Assembly: GCA_040766655.1 (NCBI GenBank)
Contig: JAXGQB010000008.1
Coordinates: 62,001-126,000 of the forward strand
Length of the DNA stretch: 64,000 nt
From: JALOOB01 sp040766655
GTDB taxonomy: Bacteria > Chloroflexota > Anaerolineae > CG2-30-64-16
Reading direction: 5' to 3'
Part shown: positions 50,327 through 59,005 of the stretch, one piece after another
Position numbering within the stretch: the first letter of the stretch is position 1
Layout of the letters: every line of letters starts with the position of its first letter
Notes under the pieces: generated by a model
The model's database searches: none
The model's input: the letters and a program-made list of their open reading frames with translations, nothing else
Told to the model about the DNA's origin: nothing
Made by a program: the position numbers and the translations under genes

Positions 50327-51193
50327 TTAGCGGTCTTCCTCGTCGATCAGCCGCTTGAGCTCCGCGAATTCCTCGTCCTTGATCCCGAAGTAGCGCTCCG
50401 GCTCCGGGAAGATCTTGTTGGTGACCTCGCTGACGTACGCCTTGAGGCCGTCGCCGATGACCTTGCCCGCGTCGCCGTACTGCTTGGCCATCTTCGGCGT
50501 GAAGCGGGGGTACAGCCCGAACATGTCGTGGAAGATGAGCAGTTGGCCATGCGCGTTCGGGCCGCTGCCCAGCGAGATAATGGGTATCTTGGACCGCTCG
50601 GTGATGACCTGGCAGACCTGGTCCGGAACCAGCTCCAGCAGGATGGCCATTGCGCCGGCCTCCTCGAGGGCCCTGGCGTCGTCGACGATCTTCTTGGCCT
50701 GCTTGCCGCTCTTGCCCTGCAGGCGGAAGCCGCCGAGCGATGAGACGCTCTGGGGGGTGAGGCCCAGGTGGCCCATCACGGGGATGCCCGCAGCCACGAC
50801 GGCGCGCACGCGCGAGCAGACTTCCTGCCCGCCCTCGAGCTTGATGCCGTCGCAGGCCGCCTCAGCCATAAAACGGCCGGCATTGAGCACCGCGGACTCG
50901 TCGGAGGCCTGGTAGCTCATGTAGGGCATGTCGCCGATCAGCCAGCTGTTCGGCGTGCCGCGCCGCACGGCCTGGGCGTGACGGATCATATCGGCCATGG
51001 TGACGGGCAGGGTCGAATCGAAGCCCAGAATCGTCATGCCGAGGCTGTCGCCCACGAGCACGATGTCGATGCCTGCCTGCTCGACCAGGTTTGCCATCGG
51101 GTAGTCGTAGCAGGTGATCATGGTGAGGGGGGTGCCCTTTACCATCTTGTCAAAGAGCACGGGGAGGGAGACTTTCTTGCGCTGATCTGCCAT
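50327..51193 (-). CDS. panB: 3-methyl-2-oxobutanoate hydroxymethyltransferase
   Basis: This 288-residue TIM-barrel enzyme makes ketopantoate from 2-oxoisovalerate and 5,10-methylene-THF, the first step of pantothenate and coenzyme A synthesis. Family marks are MITCYDYPMANLVEQAGID, LVGDSLGMTILGFDSTLPVT (Mg2+ ligands), LEGGQEV and VMGHLGLTPQSV. Its length fits the family. No panC or panD lies nearby. It has its own promoter with a palindromic operator-like site. Its need for methylene-THF links it to the SHMT-GcvT fusion a few kilobases away, though this may be chance. Confidence 0.95.
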   Translation of the reverse strand: MADQRKKVSLPVLFDKMVKGTPLTMITCYDYPMANLVEQAGIDIVLVGDSLGMTILGFDSTLPVTMADMIRHAQAVRRGTPNSWLIGDMPYMSYQASDESAVLNAGRFMAEAACDGIKLEGGQEVCSRVRAVVAAGIPVMGHLGLTPQSVSSLGGFRLQGKSGKQAKKIVDDARALEEAGAMAILLELVPDQVCQVITERSKIPIISLGSGPNAHGQLLIFHDMFGLYPRFTPKMAKQYGDAGKVIGDGLKAYVSEVTNKIFPEPERYFGIKDEEFAELKRLIDEEDR

Positions 51194-51267
51194 GGGTGAT
51201 GACTCCTATGTCATTAGGTTGGGGAGGGAGCGCGAGGCCGATTTGAGGTGCGCGCACCATCGCCCGC

Positions 51268-51315
51268 TTGCCAATTTGGCAACTCCAGTTTACACGCAGA
51301 ACGCCGTTTTCCCAA
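51268..51315 (-). promoter_or_regulatory. panB promoter with palindromic operator
   Basis: On the minus strand, TTGGGA (51315-51310), a 17-base spacer and TAAACT (51292-51287) form a promoter. Immediately downstream, over the expected transcription start, TTGCCAAATTGGCAA (51282-51268) is a perfect palindrome with 7-base arms, a strong candidate repressor site. No regulator gene is adjacent. Confidence 0.5.
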
Positions 51316-51353
51316 ACCTGGCTGCGTTCGGGACGCGGCGGGGGGAGCCAGGG

Positions 51354-52436
51354 TCAAACGTCGGGAATCGCTTTTCTTTGCGGGGCCGTCAGTACGATCG
51401 TGGCGAGCTCATCCGTGGAGAACACGGTCCCCTGGGGGTCGAAGGAGCCTGCGAACAGCAGCTGGTCCCACGCGGCCCGATCCCGGTAGACGATGTCTGC
51501 ACCCAGCACCACGGCGGCAAATGCTTCCTCCGCGCGCGGTGCGTTCGGCCCGAATCCGCCCGTGATCAGCACGCCGTCCGGCTTGAGGAAGGTGCGGATC
51601 GCAGCCAGCAGCTCGCTGGCCCCGTCGAATTGTAGCACATCGAACATGCCGAGGCTGTAGACGATGTCGAAGCGTTTCCTGGGCCGGCTGGGGCTGTGGT
51701 GCAGGGTTGCGGGATCCGCGCGTATCAATTTGGGTGGCCGGTTCAGAAGCCCGGCGAAGTGGTGCCTGGTGCGGCGCAGTGCGTTCGTGCTCGGGTCGAC
51801 GAGCGTTAGCGCCGCGGCCCGCGCGCTGACCGGATCCTGCAGCGCCGCGACCAGCTCCAGTGCCGAGCCGGAGCGGAGGCAGAGAACCTCAACCGGCACC
51901 TGGCCTTCGTCGACGCGTCGATGGATTTCGTCGCGCAGGTGTCTGCCCAGCAACTCACCGCGGTTGCGATACGATCGAGCCAGGTGGCTGCCCTGTTGGT
52001 TCTCGTTGATCAGGCGAGAGGAGATGTCGAAGCCGCCGATCTTGCCTTCCAGCGCTTCCCGCTGGACCTCTGCTCCTTCCTCTTCGTCATTCAGCCAATC
52101 CTGGGCCCGGCGGACCACTGCCGACATGCTCATGATGGCCCTAATCTGCTGGATCGATTGGCGGTCGCTCTGGCGATCGATGTTCTCGTGGGGATCGTTC
52201 TCCGCCGCCTGTGCCAGGGCCTCGCCGAGGGCCGACATGGCCGCGGTGAACGGGCCACGGTACTTGGCCAGCAAGCGGCCTTTGGTCGGGGGATTTGGCC
52301 GCGCGGCCTCTTTCTCCGCCGCCGCCAGAACGCTCAGCACGTCATCGACGCATTGTGTGATCATCTGTTCGAGGGCGCTGGGGACAGCGCCCTCCGGATT
52401 GTGAATTTGCTCTGGCTCCTCGGTGTCTGTGTCCAT
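51354..52436 (-). CDS. Class I methyltransferase-fold protein with a helical N-terminal half
   Basis: This 360-residue protein has a charged, helical N-terminal half (residues 1-~170) rich in Glu, Gln and Ala, with no recognised domain. The second half looks like a SAM-dependent methyltransferase: VEVLCLRSGSALELVAAL for motif I (without the usual GxGxG), LTLVDPSTNALRRT, FDIVYSLGMFDVL and PDGVLITGGFG. The weak glycine motif leaves activity open; similar proteins modify chemotaxis receptors or other targets. The start is the ATG at 52436; the frame extends further upstream through repetitive sequence. No ribosome site is strong. Confidence 0.65.
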   Translation of the reverse strand: MDTDTEEPEQIHNPEGAVPSALEQMITQCVDDVLSVLAAAEKEAARPNPPTKGRLLAKYRGPFTAAMSALGEALAQAAENDPHENIDRQSDRQSIQQIRAIMSMSAVVRRAQDWLNDEEEGAEVQREALEGKIGGFDISSRLINENQQGSHLARSYRNRGELLGRHLRDEIHRRVDEGQVPVEVLCLRSGSALELVAALQDPVSARAAALTLVDPSTNALRRTRHHFAGLLNRPPKLIRADPATLHHSPSRPRKRFDIVYSLGMFDVLQFDGASELLAAIRTFLKPDGVLITGGFGPNAPRAEEAFAAVVLGADIVYRDRAAWDQLLFAGSFDPQGTVFSTDELATIVLTAPQRKAIPDV

Positions 52437-52564
52437 GTTACTCCGGCAGCCGATTGTTTGCCTCTTTGGCCCCGGCAGCAGGGGCGCAGAGCTGCGCCCC
52501 TGCTGCCGGGGAATGCCGCAATCCTCTAGTCCCGTTCCCCAGCCCCTAATCCCCAATCCCAATC

Positions 52565-55500
52565 CTACTTCTTATTCAGGAATCTCGGGAGGACCGTGAT
52601 GTCCTCCGGCAGCATGATGCGGTCGCCGAACGTGAGCTCCTGCAGCGGCTCGGCCGCCCAGGTATCCTTGCCGGCCCGGTATACGCCCAGCCGCGTGCCT
52701 CGTTCGTGGTGGGGCTCCTGCACGAAGGCCAGGCCGACCAGGCGGCCGTCGGAGTTGATGGAACAACTGGTCACCCAGCCGACGACGCGGCCCTTGCGGT
52801 TGACGATGACGTCATTCTGCGCGAGCAGCGGCGCGCGTTCTTCCTCGAGCTGGAAGCGGATGAGCCGGGCGGTCCGCTTCGCTCCTTTCTCGATGTAGGC
52901 TTCTTTGCCGATGAAGCCCGGCTTGTACTGCTTGACGTAGGGCGCGAAGCCCGCGTCCGCCGGATTCATGTTGAGCGGGCCGGCGAGCTCGTGGCCGTAA
53001 AGCGGCAGGCCGGCCTCGATGCGCAGGCTGTCGCGCGAGGCCAGGCCACACGGTTTCAGCCCAAACGACTTTCCCGCTTCGAGCAACGCCTTCCACAGGC
53101 CGGGCAAGTCGCTCGGGTGGGCGAAGATCTCGAAAGCCATCGGCTCGCCCGTGTAGCCTGTGCGTGAGAGCCACAGGTCATAGCCCATCCACACCCCGTG
53201 CGCGATCTGGTTACGCTTCATGTCGAGCAGGGTGGTGCGGAACGGATCATCCTCCGCCAGGATGGACAGCAGGATATCCCGAGAGCGCGGGCCCTGCAAG
53301 GCGATCTGCACGCGCTGGGCATCGCCCTGCGCAGGGTCGCGCATGTCGAGCAGTTGTACGTGTTCGGTGCCCAACGCGCGCACCCACGGGCGATCGCGAT
53401 CGATGCACACCGCGTTCTCGCGCACGCCGTTGATCCAGGCCCAGTCCTTGTCGTTGTTCGACGCGTTGACGACCATCCAGAAGCGATCCTCATCGAGGCG
53501 GTAGAGCCAGATATCGTCGATCACGTTGCCGTCGGGACCGAGCAGGAACGCGTACTGCGAGTCGCCCACGCCCAGCAGGGAGACGTCGTTGGTCGTGATG
53601 GTGTGGAGGAACAGGTAAACGTTCTCGCCGCTGAACTCGAACAGGCCCATGTGGCTGACGTCGAAGAGGCCGGCGTCGCGGCGAACCGCCAGGTGCTCGT
53701 CCATCACCGAGGTGTACTGCACGGGCATCTCGTATCCGGCGAACGGCACGATCTTCGCACCCGCGCGGCGGTGAGCATCGTAGAGCGACGTGCGTTTCAG
53801 CGGCGCATTACTGGGCGCCTCCCAGGTGAACGGGGGCTTGGGCTGCATGTCAACGTTGACCTCGACCGTGGGCCGCGGGCAGTGACGGTGCCCGATCCAG
53901 TAGGGCTTGTGGTAGGCCCATCCCGCCTGGCCGTCGGTAAATTGCTCGGGCTTCGGCGGACGCGCGGGCCACTCCTCCGCGAGCGTGTGCTCCAGGCGGC
54001 GGACCACGACGGGGCCGGGCGCCTTCACGTACTCGTCATCCTGGTCGATGATGATGAAGCCATCGGACAGGCCGCGCAACCAGTGAGCCACCCGGGCCTC
54101 GTTGCGCTTGGGCAGCAGCAACTGCATCCGGCTCGTTTCCTGCCCGACCCGCTTGACAAGGCCCTCGCTGAGCAGCGTGCCGTCGGGGTTGAGAAGCCAG
54201 GTCGGCTGGCTCTCGCCGGGGGCGAGTGTGTACACGTCGTTGGTCATCACGACATTGCAGAAGCCACGCGCGTGCCGGCCCTCGATCTCGATGACGTCCC
54301 AATCGCCGCCCGGGTCCTTGGTCGCCTTGTGCATGAAGTAGTGATGCGGGTAGCCGGAGGGCTTGTAGTCGGAACTCAGGTCGACACTCTGCAGCAGGTT
54401 GATGACGTCGCGCTTCGCGTCTTCCAGCACCTCGTAGGGGATCCGTGCGGAGTAGACCGGCCCGCGGCGCCCCGGAGTGGCGTGCGGGCGGCAGGCCTTC
54501 AGCACGTTGGCGATGATCTCGGCCAGCCGGGTCACTTCGGGTTCCTTGAAACCGCGTTGGGTAATCCACGGGGTGCCCAGGCGGACGCCGGAGGGTGTGA
54601 GCGCGCCCTTGTCCCCCGGGATCGTGTTGCGGTTGCTGACGATGCCGGCCAGATCCAGGATGTTGGCCGCGACTTCACCCATGAGCGGCGTGCCCTTCTT
54701 CTTATCGGGGCTGACGCCAGAGGCTGCGCGCACGCTCTTCGTGTCGACGAGCAGGAGGTGGGTGTCGGTGCCGCCGTAAGGGATCCGGAGCCCCAGGCGC
54801 TGCAGCTCGCCTGCCAGGTGCGCGGCGTTTCTGACGACCTGCGCCTGGAGTACACGCAAAGGTTCGGTCGCAGCCAGCTGGAAGGCTACGGCCATGCCCG
54901 CGATCGCGTTGACGTGGGGTCCGCCCTGCTCGCCGGGGAAGACCGCGGCGTCGACCTTGGCCGCGAGGGCCTTGTCGGTCGTCAGGATGCAGGCGCCGCG
55001 CGGGCCGTAGAGCGTCTTATGCGTGGTGAATGAGATGACGTGCGCATGGCCGATCGGGCTGGGTACCGCGCCGGCTGCAACCATGCCCGCGATGTGCGAG
55101 ATGTCGGCCAGCAGATACGCGCCCACCGCGTCCGCGATCTTTCGGAAGCGTGCCCAGTCGGGCATGAAGGGGTAGGAGGTGAAGCCCGCGATGATCATCT
55201 TGGGCTTGTGCTGCTGGGCCAGCGCCTCGATCACGTCGTAGTTCAGCCGTTCGGTCTGCGGGTCGATGCCGTAGGAGACGATGTTGTAGAGCTTGCCGGA
55301 GCGGTTGGCCGGAGAGCCATGGGTCAGGTGGCCGCCGTGCAGCAGGTCCATGCCCATGACGGTCGCGCCGACCGGCACGAGCGCGGCATAGATCGCGCTG
55401 TTGGCCGGCGAACCGGAGAGCGGCTGCACGTTGGCGTAGAGATCTTCCGGCGCAACGCCGTTGGTGGCGAAGGCCTCAGCTGCCCGGCGGCGGGCCAGCG

Positions 55501-55807
55501 CCTCCACGACGTCAGCATACTCGACGCCCTTGTAGTAGCGCTTGTCACCGAAGCGACGATAGCGCGCCAACTGGACCTCGTAGTCGAGGATCTCGCGTTG
55601 TGTCAGGCCTTGCGTATCGGGATTGGGGTATCCTTCGGCGTAGATGTTCTGGAATACGGAACCCAATGCCTCGCGTACTGCCTCGGGGGCCTGGCTTTCC
55701 GAGGGGATCATGATGATCTTGCGGGCCTGGCGCTCGGCTTCATAGCCAATAAGGTCGAATACATCTGGGTCGAGAGCCTGCAGAGGCGTTGAGAAGAAAT
55801 CCAGCAT
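52565..55807 (-). CDS. Serine hydroxymethyltransferase - GcvT fusion protein
   Basis: This 1080-residue chain joins two enzymes of one-carbon metabolism. Residues 1-~440 are a serine hydroxymethyltransferase: IPSESQAPEAVREALGSVFQ, LYANVQPLSGSPAN, ISHIAGMVAAG, and the PLP lysine at ~264 in FTTHKTLYGPRGA. Residues ~455-640 look like a GcvT/YgfZ N-terminal domain (GFCNVVMTNDVYTLAPGES). Residues ~690-1075 are a complete aminomethyltransferase (DVSHMGLFEFSG, FGLKPCGLASRDSLRIEAGL). SHMT makes glycine and methylene-THF; GcvT moves C1 from aminomethyl-lipoyl protein to THF. No gcvH, gcvP or lpd is adjacent. RBS AAGGAG. Confidence 0.92.
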   Translation of the reverse strand: MLDFFSTPLQALDPDVFDLIGYEAERQARKIIMIPSESQAPEAVREALGSVFQNIYAEGYPNPDTQGLTQREILDYEVQLARYRRFGDKRYYKGVEYADVVEALARRRAAEAFATNGVAPEDLYANVQPLSGSPANSAIYAALVPVGATVMGMDLLHGGHLTHGSPANRSGKLYNIVSYGIDPQTERLNYDVIEALAQQHKPKMIIAGFTSYPFMPDWARFRKIADAVGAYLLADISHIAGMVAAGAVPSPIGHAHVISFTTHKTLYGPRGACILTTDKALAAKVDAAVFPGEQGGPHVNAIAGMAVAFQLAATEPLRVLQAQVVRNAAHLAGELQRLGLRIPYGGTDTHLLLVDTKSVRAASGVSPDKKKGTPLMGEVAANILDLAGIVSNRNTIPGDKGALTPSGVRLGTPWITQRGFKEPEVTRLAEIIANVLKACRPHATPGRRGPVYSARIPYEVLEDAKRDVINLLQSVDLSSDYKPSGYPHHYFMHKATKDPGGDWDVIEIEGRHARGFCNVVMTNDVYTLAPGESQPTWLLNPDGTLLSEGLVKRVGQETSRMQLLLPKRNEARVAHWLRGLSDGFIIIDQDDEYVKAPGPVVVRRLEHTLAEEWPARPPKPEQFTDGQAGWAYHKPYWIGHRHCPRPTVEVNVDMQPKPPFTWEAPSNAPLKRTSLYDAHRRAGAKIVPFAGYEMPVQYTSVMDEHLAVRRDAGLFDVSHMGLFEFSGENVYLFLHTITTNDVSLLGVGDSQYAFLLGPDGNVIDDIWLYRLDEDRFWMVVNASNNDKDWAWINGVRENAVCIDRDRPWVRALGTEHVQLLDMRDPAQGDAQRVQIALQGPRSRDILLSILAEDDPFRTTLLDMKRNQIAHGVWMGYDLWLSRTGYTGEPMAFEIFAHPSDLPGLWKALLEAGKSFGLKPCGLASRDSLRIEAGLPLYGHELAGPLNMNPADAGFAPYVKQYKPGFIGKEAYIEKGAKRTARLIRFQLEEERAPLLAQNDVIVNRKGRVVGWVTSCSINSDGRLVGLAFVQEPHHERGTRLGVYRAGKDTWAAEPLQELTFGDRIMLPEDITVLPRFLNKK

Positions 55808-55874
55808 AGCGCGCTCCTTGATGGGCTATTTGGCGCGCGGACACGGCCCGTCCCTCGCGCCGGTGTATCTTTAG

Positions 55875-55903
55875 TTTATCACGGAGTGATGAAAAAGCGT
55901 CAA
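55875..55903 (-). promoter_or_regulatory. Promoter of the SHMT-GcvT fusion gene
   Basis: On the minus strand, TTGACG (55903-55898), a 17-base spacer and GATAAA (55880-55875) place the start near 55868, ~60 bases before the ATG. A TCAC-GGA-GTGA inverted repeat (55878-55888) overlaps the -10. The leader is too short for a tandem glycine riboswitch. Confidence 0.5.
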
Positions 55904-56200
55904 ATGGCCGGGCCAACTCTGTCGTGTCCGATCCAGAATCGACTCGATGCCGCTCGGCCTGGCAGCGCCATGGCCGAGTTCGGCGCATGCGCAGTTTCGG
56001 GGTATCATGGGATCCTTGAAGCCATAGGATGCGCAGAGCACGGGTAACAAGCTTCTCGCGCCGCCTTGCACCGCCGCACACGCTTTGCGGGATTTTTAGG
56101 TACAATAGGCCTGCAGTTGTGGGCCAGGATGGCGGCTGCCCGCCGCAGGGGCTGTCGGGCCTGGCCGTTCAGGTTGTCATCATAAGCCATGGGAGGAACC
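55904..56200 (+). other. Intergenic region upstream of uxaC
   Basis: No gene is called in this ~300-base stretch between divergent genes. TACAAT (56101-56106) may be the uxaC -10 element, though no -35 stands out. The ~90-base leader that follows has GC-rich inverted repeats (GCGGCTGCCCGCCGC region), and GGGAGGA (56191-56197) serves as the uxaC ribosome site. Confidence 0.4.
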
Positions 56201-57631
56201 ATGCCAGAACCCTTGTTGTCTCCGGACCGTTTCTTTTCGTCCGACCCGGTGCAGCGCCGTGTAGCGCGTGAACTCTATGACAGCATCGCGGGCCTGCCGA
56301 TCGTTTCGCCGCACGGCCACGTCGATCCTCTCCTGCTGGCGGATGAGCACGCCACCTTCGGCACCCCTGCCGACCTGTTCATCATCCCGGACCACTACGT
56401 GTTCCGCATGCTCTACTCCCAGGGCGTGCCCCTCGAGGCGTTGGGCGTCCCGCAGCGCGATGGCGGTCAGGCCGAGGGCGGCCACGCCGCGCCCGATCAC
56501 CGGCAGATCTGGCAGACGTTCGCGGAGTACTTCTATCTCTTCCGCGGCACGCCCAGCGGCGTGTGGCTGGCGCATGAGCTGTACGAGATCTTCGGCATCA
56601 CGCAAAAGCTGACCGGCGCCACGGCCCAGGCGATCTACGACGAGCTGGCCGACAAGCTGGCGCAGCCGGCCTACCGCCCGCGCGCACTCTTCGAGCGCTT
56701 CAACATCGAGGTGCTCTGCACGACCGACGGCGCGGCCGATTCGCTGGAGCACCACCAGGCGATCCGGGCGTCCGGCTGGGGCGGCGTGGTGCGGCCGACC
56801 TTTCGGCCCGATGCAGTGACGAACCTGGCGCTGCCGGGGTGGCGGGCCAATCTCGCTGCGCTCGGCGCGGTCGTCGGTCGGGAGATCACCACGGCCCGGG
56901 CACTGATCGTGGCGCTCGAGGAGCGGCGCGCCTTCTTCAAGCAGATGGGCGCGACCTCGACCGACAGCGGGGTGGAGACGCCTTACACTGAGGCGATGTC
57001 GTCTGCGGACGCGGAGGCGATCTTCGCCCGTGCGCTGGCCGGGGAGGCGACGGCCGAGGATGCGCGGCGCTTCACGGGCTACATGTCGTTCGAGATGGCG
57101 CGCATGAGCGTGGAGGACGGGCTGGTCATGCAGTTCCATGCGGGCTGCCACCGCAACCATAACCCGCTGATCTTCGAGCGCTTCGGTGCGGACAAGGGCA
57201 GCGATATCCCGGTGGCGATCGACTGGGTGCAGAACCTGAAGCCGCTGACCGACGCCTTCGGCAACGACCCGCGGCTGACGATGGTGCTCTTCACGATGGA
57301 CGAGACCGGCTATGCGCGCGAGATGGCGCCGCTGGCCGGGCACTATCCCGCGCTGAGGCTAGGGCCGCCGTGGTGGTTCCACGACAGCCTGAACGGCATG
57401 GCGCGCTACTTCGACCAGGTGATGGAAACGGCCGGGCTCTACAATACGACGGGGTTCATCGATGACACGCGGGCGTTCGTCTCGATCCCCGCGCGGCACG
57501 ATGTCTGGCGCCGTGCCGCGGCCAACTGGCTGGCCGGGCTGGTGGTGCACGGGCTGATCGACGAGGCGGATGCGGCCGAGATGGCGCCCGACCTGGCGAA
57601 CGGACTGGCGCGGCGCACCTTCAAGCTGTAG
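56201..57631 (+). CDS. uxaC: Glucuronate (uronate) isomerase
   Basis: This ~476-residue TIM-barrel enzyme interconverts D-glucuronate and D-fructuronate, or D-galacturonate and D-tagaturonate. Family marks are GLPIVSPHGHVDPLLLADE near the start, DHYVFRMLYSQGV, FNIEVLCTTDGAADSL, RPTFRPDAV, and MQFHAGCHRNHNP in the second half. It lacks other uronate genes (uxaB, uxuA, kdgA) nearby. Instead it is followed by a LarA-like protein and a PfkB-type kinase. Start set at the ATG after GGGAGGAACC. Confidence 0.92.
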   Translation: MPEPLLSPDRFFSSDPVQRRVARELYDSIAGLPIVSPHGHVDPLLLADEHATFGTPADLFIIPDHYVFRMLYSQGVPLEALGVPQRDGGQAEGGHAAPDHRQIWQTFAEYFYLFRGTPSGVWLAHELYEIFGITQKLTGATAQAIYDELADKLAQPAYRPRALFERFNIEVLCTTDGAADSLEHHQAIRASGWGGVVRPTFRPDAVTNLALPGWRANLAALGAVVGREITTARALIVALEERRAFFKQMGATSTDSGVETPYTEAMSSADAEAIFARALAGEATAEDARRFTGYMSFEMARMSVEDGLVMQFHAGCHRNHNPLIFERFGADKGSDIPVAIDWVQNLKPLTDAFGNDPRLTMVLFTMDETGYAREMAPLAGHYPALRLGPPWWFHDSLNGMARYFDQVMETAGLYNTTGFIDDTRAFVSIPARHDVWRRAAANWLAGLVVHGLIDEADAAEMAPDLANGLARRTFKL

Positions 57632-57687
57632 GCGGCGGACGGCGGGTTATCGGCATTTTCGGGCGTATAGAAGGAGGGATGTAACTG

Positions 57688-58995
57688 ATGGTTAATGCGC
57701 AAGCAATCGCTAAGACGGGGCTCCTGACTCAAGATCAGATCATGGATGCGCTGCAGAAGGGCCTGGGCGGGAAGCTGGCCGGGCAGAAGGTGTTGGTGCT
57801 CATTCCCGACCACACCCGGTCGATGCCGCTGCCCGAGCTGTTCCGCATGATGGTCGAGGTGCTGCACGATGCGAGGGAAGTGAACTTCATGGTCGCATTG
57901 GGCACGCACTCAGGCTACGACGAGGCCGGACTGAACGACCTGGTGGGCATCACTGCGGCCGAGCGCGCGACGACTTTCAAGAGCATCGGACTGCTGAACC
58001 ATGCCTGGGACGATCCCGCCACCCTGGTCTCGCTGGGCGTGATCGACCAGGACGAGATCAAGCAGCTTGCCGGGCCAAGCTATCACCCGTCGCTGCCTGA
58101 CGAGATCAACATCCGCATCAACAAGGCGGTGCTGGAGCACGACCATATCGTGATCCTGGGGCCGACCTTCCCCCACGAGGTGGTGGGTTTTTCGGGCGGT
58201 GCGAAATACTTCTTCCCCGGTATCTCGGGGCCGGATGTCATCAACGCGACCCACTGGCTGGGCGCGCTGGCGACCGTTCTCGGCACGATCGGCATCAAAG
58301 ATACCCCGGTGCGCGCGGTCATCCATGCCGCGACGAGGCGCCTCAAGACGCCGGTCACGCTGGCCGCCCTGATCGTGCAGTCGTTGCCAGCAGTGGCGCT
58401 GCCTGCGGCGTCTCCACACGGCGGCGGCCACGGCTACGGCCTGGGAGGCATATTTGTCGGCGACGTGTACGAGACGTGGGAGGCGGCCGCGGACGTCTCC
58501 TCGGAGCGGCACATCAAGTGGTGCGACCACCCGTACAAGCGCGTGCTGTCCGGCTGCCCGCCGATGTACGACGAGCTGTGGACCGCGGGCAAGTGCATGT
58601 ACAAGATGGAGTCGGTGGTGGAGGTGGGCGGTGAGCTCATCATCTACGCGCCGCACCTGGACGTGGTCAGCCACGTCCACGGCAAGTACATCTATGAGGC
58701 GGGCTACCACATCCTGCCGTACTTCCTTCAGGACTGGGATCGTTACAAACACCTGCCGCTGGGTGCGCTGGCCCACTGCACGCACGTGCGCGGGTCCGGC
58801 GTGATGGAAGGCGGGGTGGAGAAACCGAACGTCAAGCTGACGCTGGCGAGCAAGGTCCCGCCCGAAGAATGCGCGAAACTGAACCTGGGTTACATGGATC
58901 CCCTGACGATCGACCCGGCCGAATGGCAGGACCGCGAGGATGAAGGCATCCTCTACGTGGCGAAGGCCGGCGAACAGCTATACAAGGTGAAGTAA
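57688..58995 (+). CDS. LarA-like (nickel-pincer family) racemase/epimerase
   Basis: This 435-residue protein belongs to the LarA (DUF2088) family. The visible marks are VLVLIPDHTRSMPLPELF, ALGTHSGYDEAGLN, GPTFPHEVVGFSGGAKYFFP with histidine and lysine in the positions expected for nickel-pincer cofactor binding, and HGGGHGYG. LarA itself racemises lactate; other family members racemise or epimerise 2-hydroxy acids such as malate, phenyllactate and gluconate. Because it lies between uronate isomerase and a sugar kinase, C-2 epimerisation of a sugar acid is the most likely role. LarB/C/E cofactor genes are not in this window. RBS AAGGAGGG, though set about 9 bases from the ATG. Confidence 0.85.
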   Translation: MVNAQAIAKTGLLTQDQIMDALQKGLGGKLAGQKVLVLIPDHTRSMPLPELFRMMVEVLHDAREVNFMVALGTHSGYDEAGLNDLVGITAAERATTFKSIGLLNHAWDDPATLVSLGVIDQDEIKQLAGPSYHPSLPDEINIRINKAVLEHDHIVILGPTFPHEVVGFSGGAKYFFPGISGPDVINATHWLGALATVLGTIGIKDTPVRAVIHAATRRLKTPVTLAALIVQSLPAVALPAASPHGGGHGYGLGGIFVGDVYETWEAAADVSSERHIKWCDHPYKRVLSGCPPMYDELWTAGKCMYKMESVVEVGGELIIYAPHLDVVSHVHGKYIYEAGYHILPYFLQDWDRYKHLPLGALAHCTHVRGSGVMEGGVEKPNVKLTLASKVPPEECAKLNLGYMDPLTIDPAEWQDREDEGILYVAKAGEQLYKVK

Positions 58996-59005
58996 GGAGG
59001 AACGC

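Noticed and set aside
55808..55868. Glycine riboswitch before the SHMT-GcvT gene
   Set aside because: The leader implied by the promoter is only ~60 bases, too short for a glycine aptamer, and none of its conserved motifs was seen.
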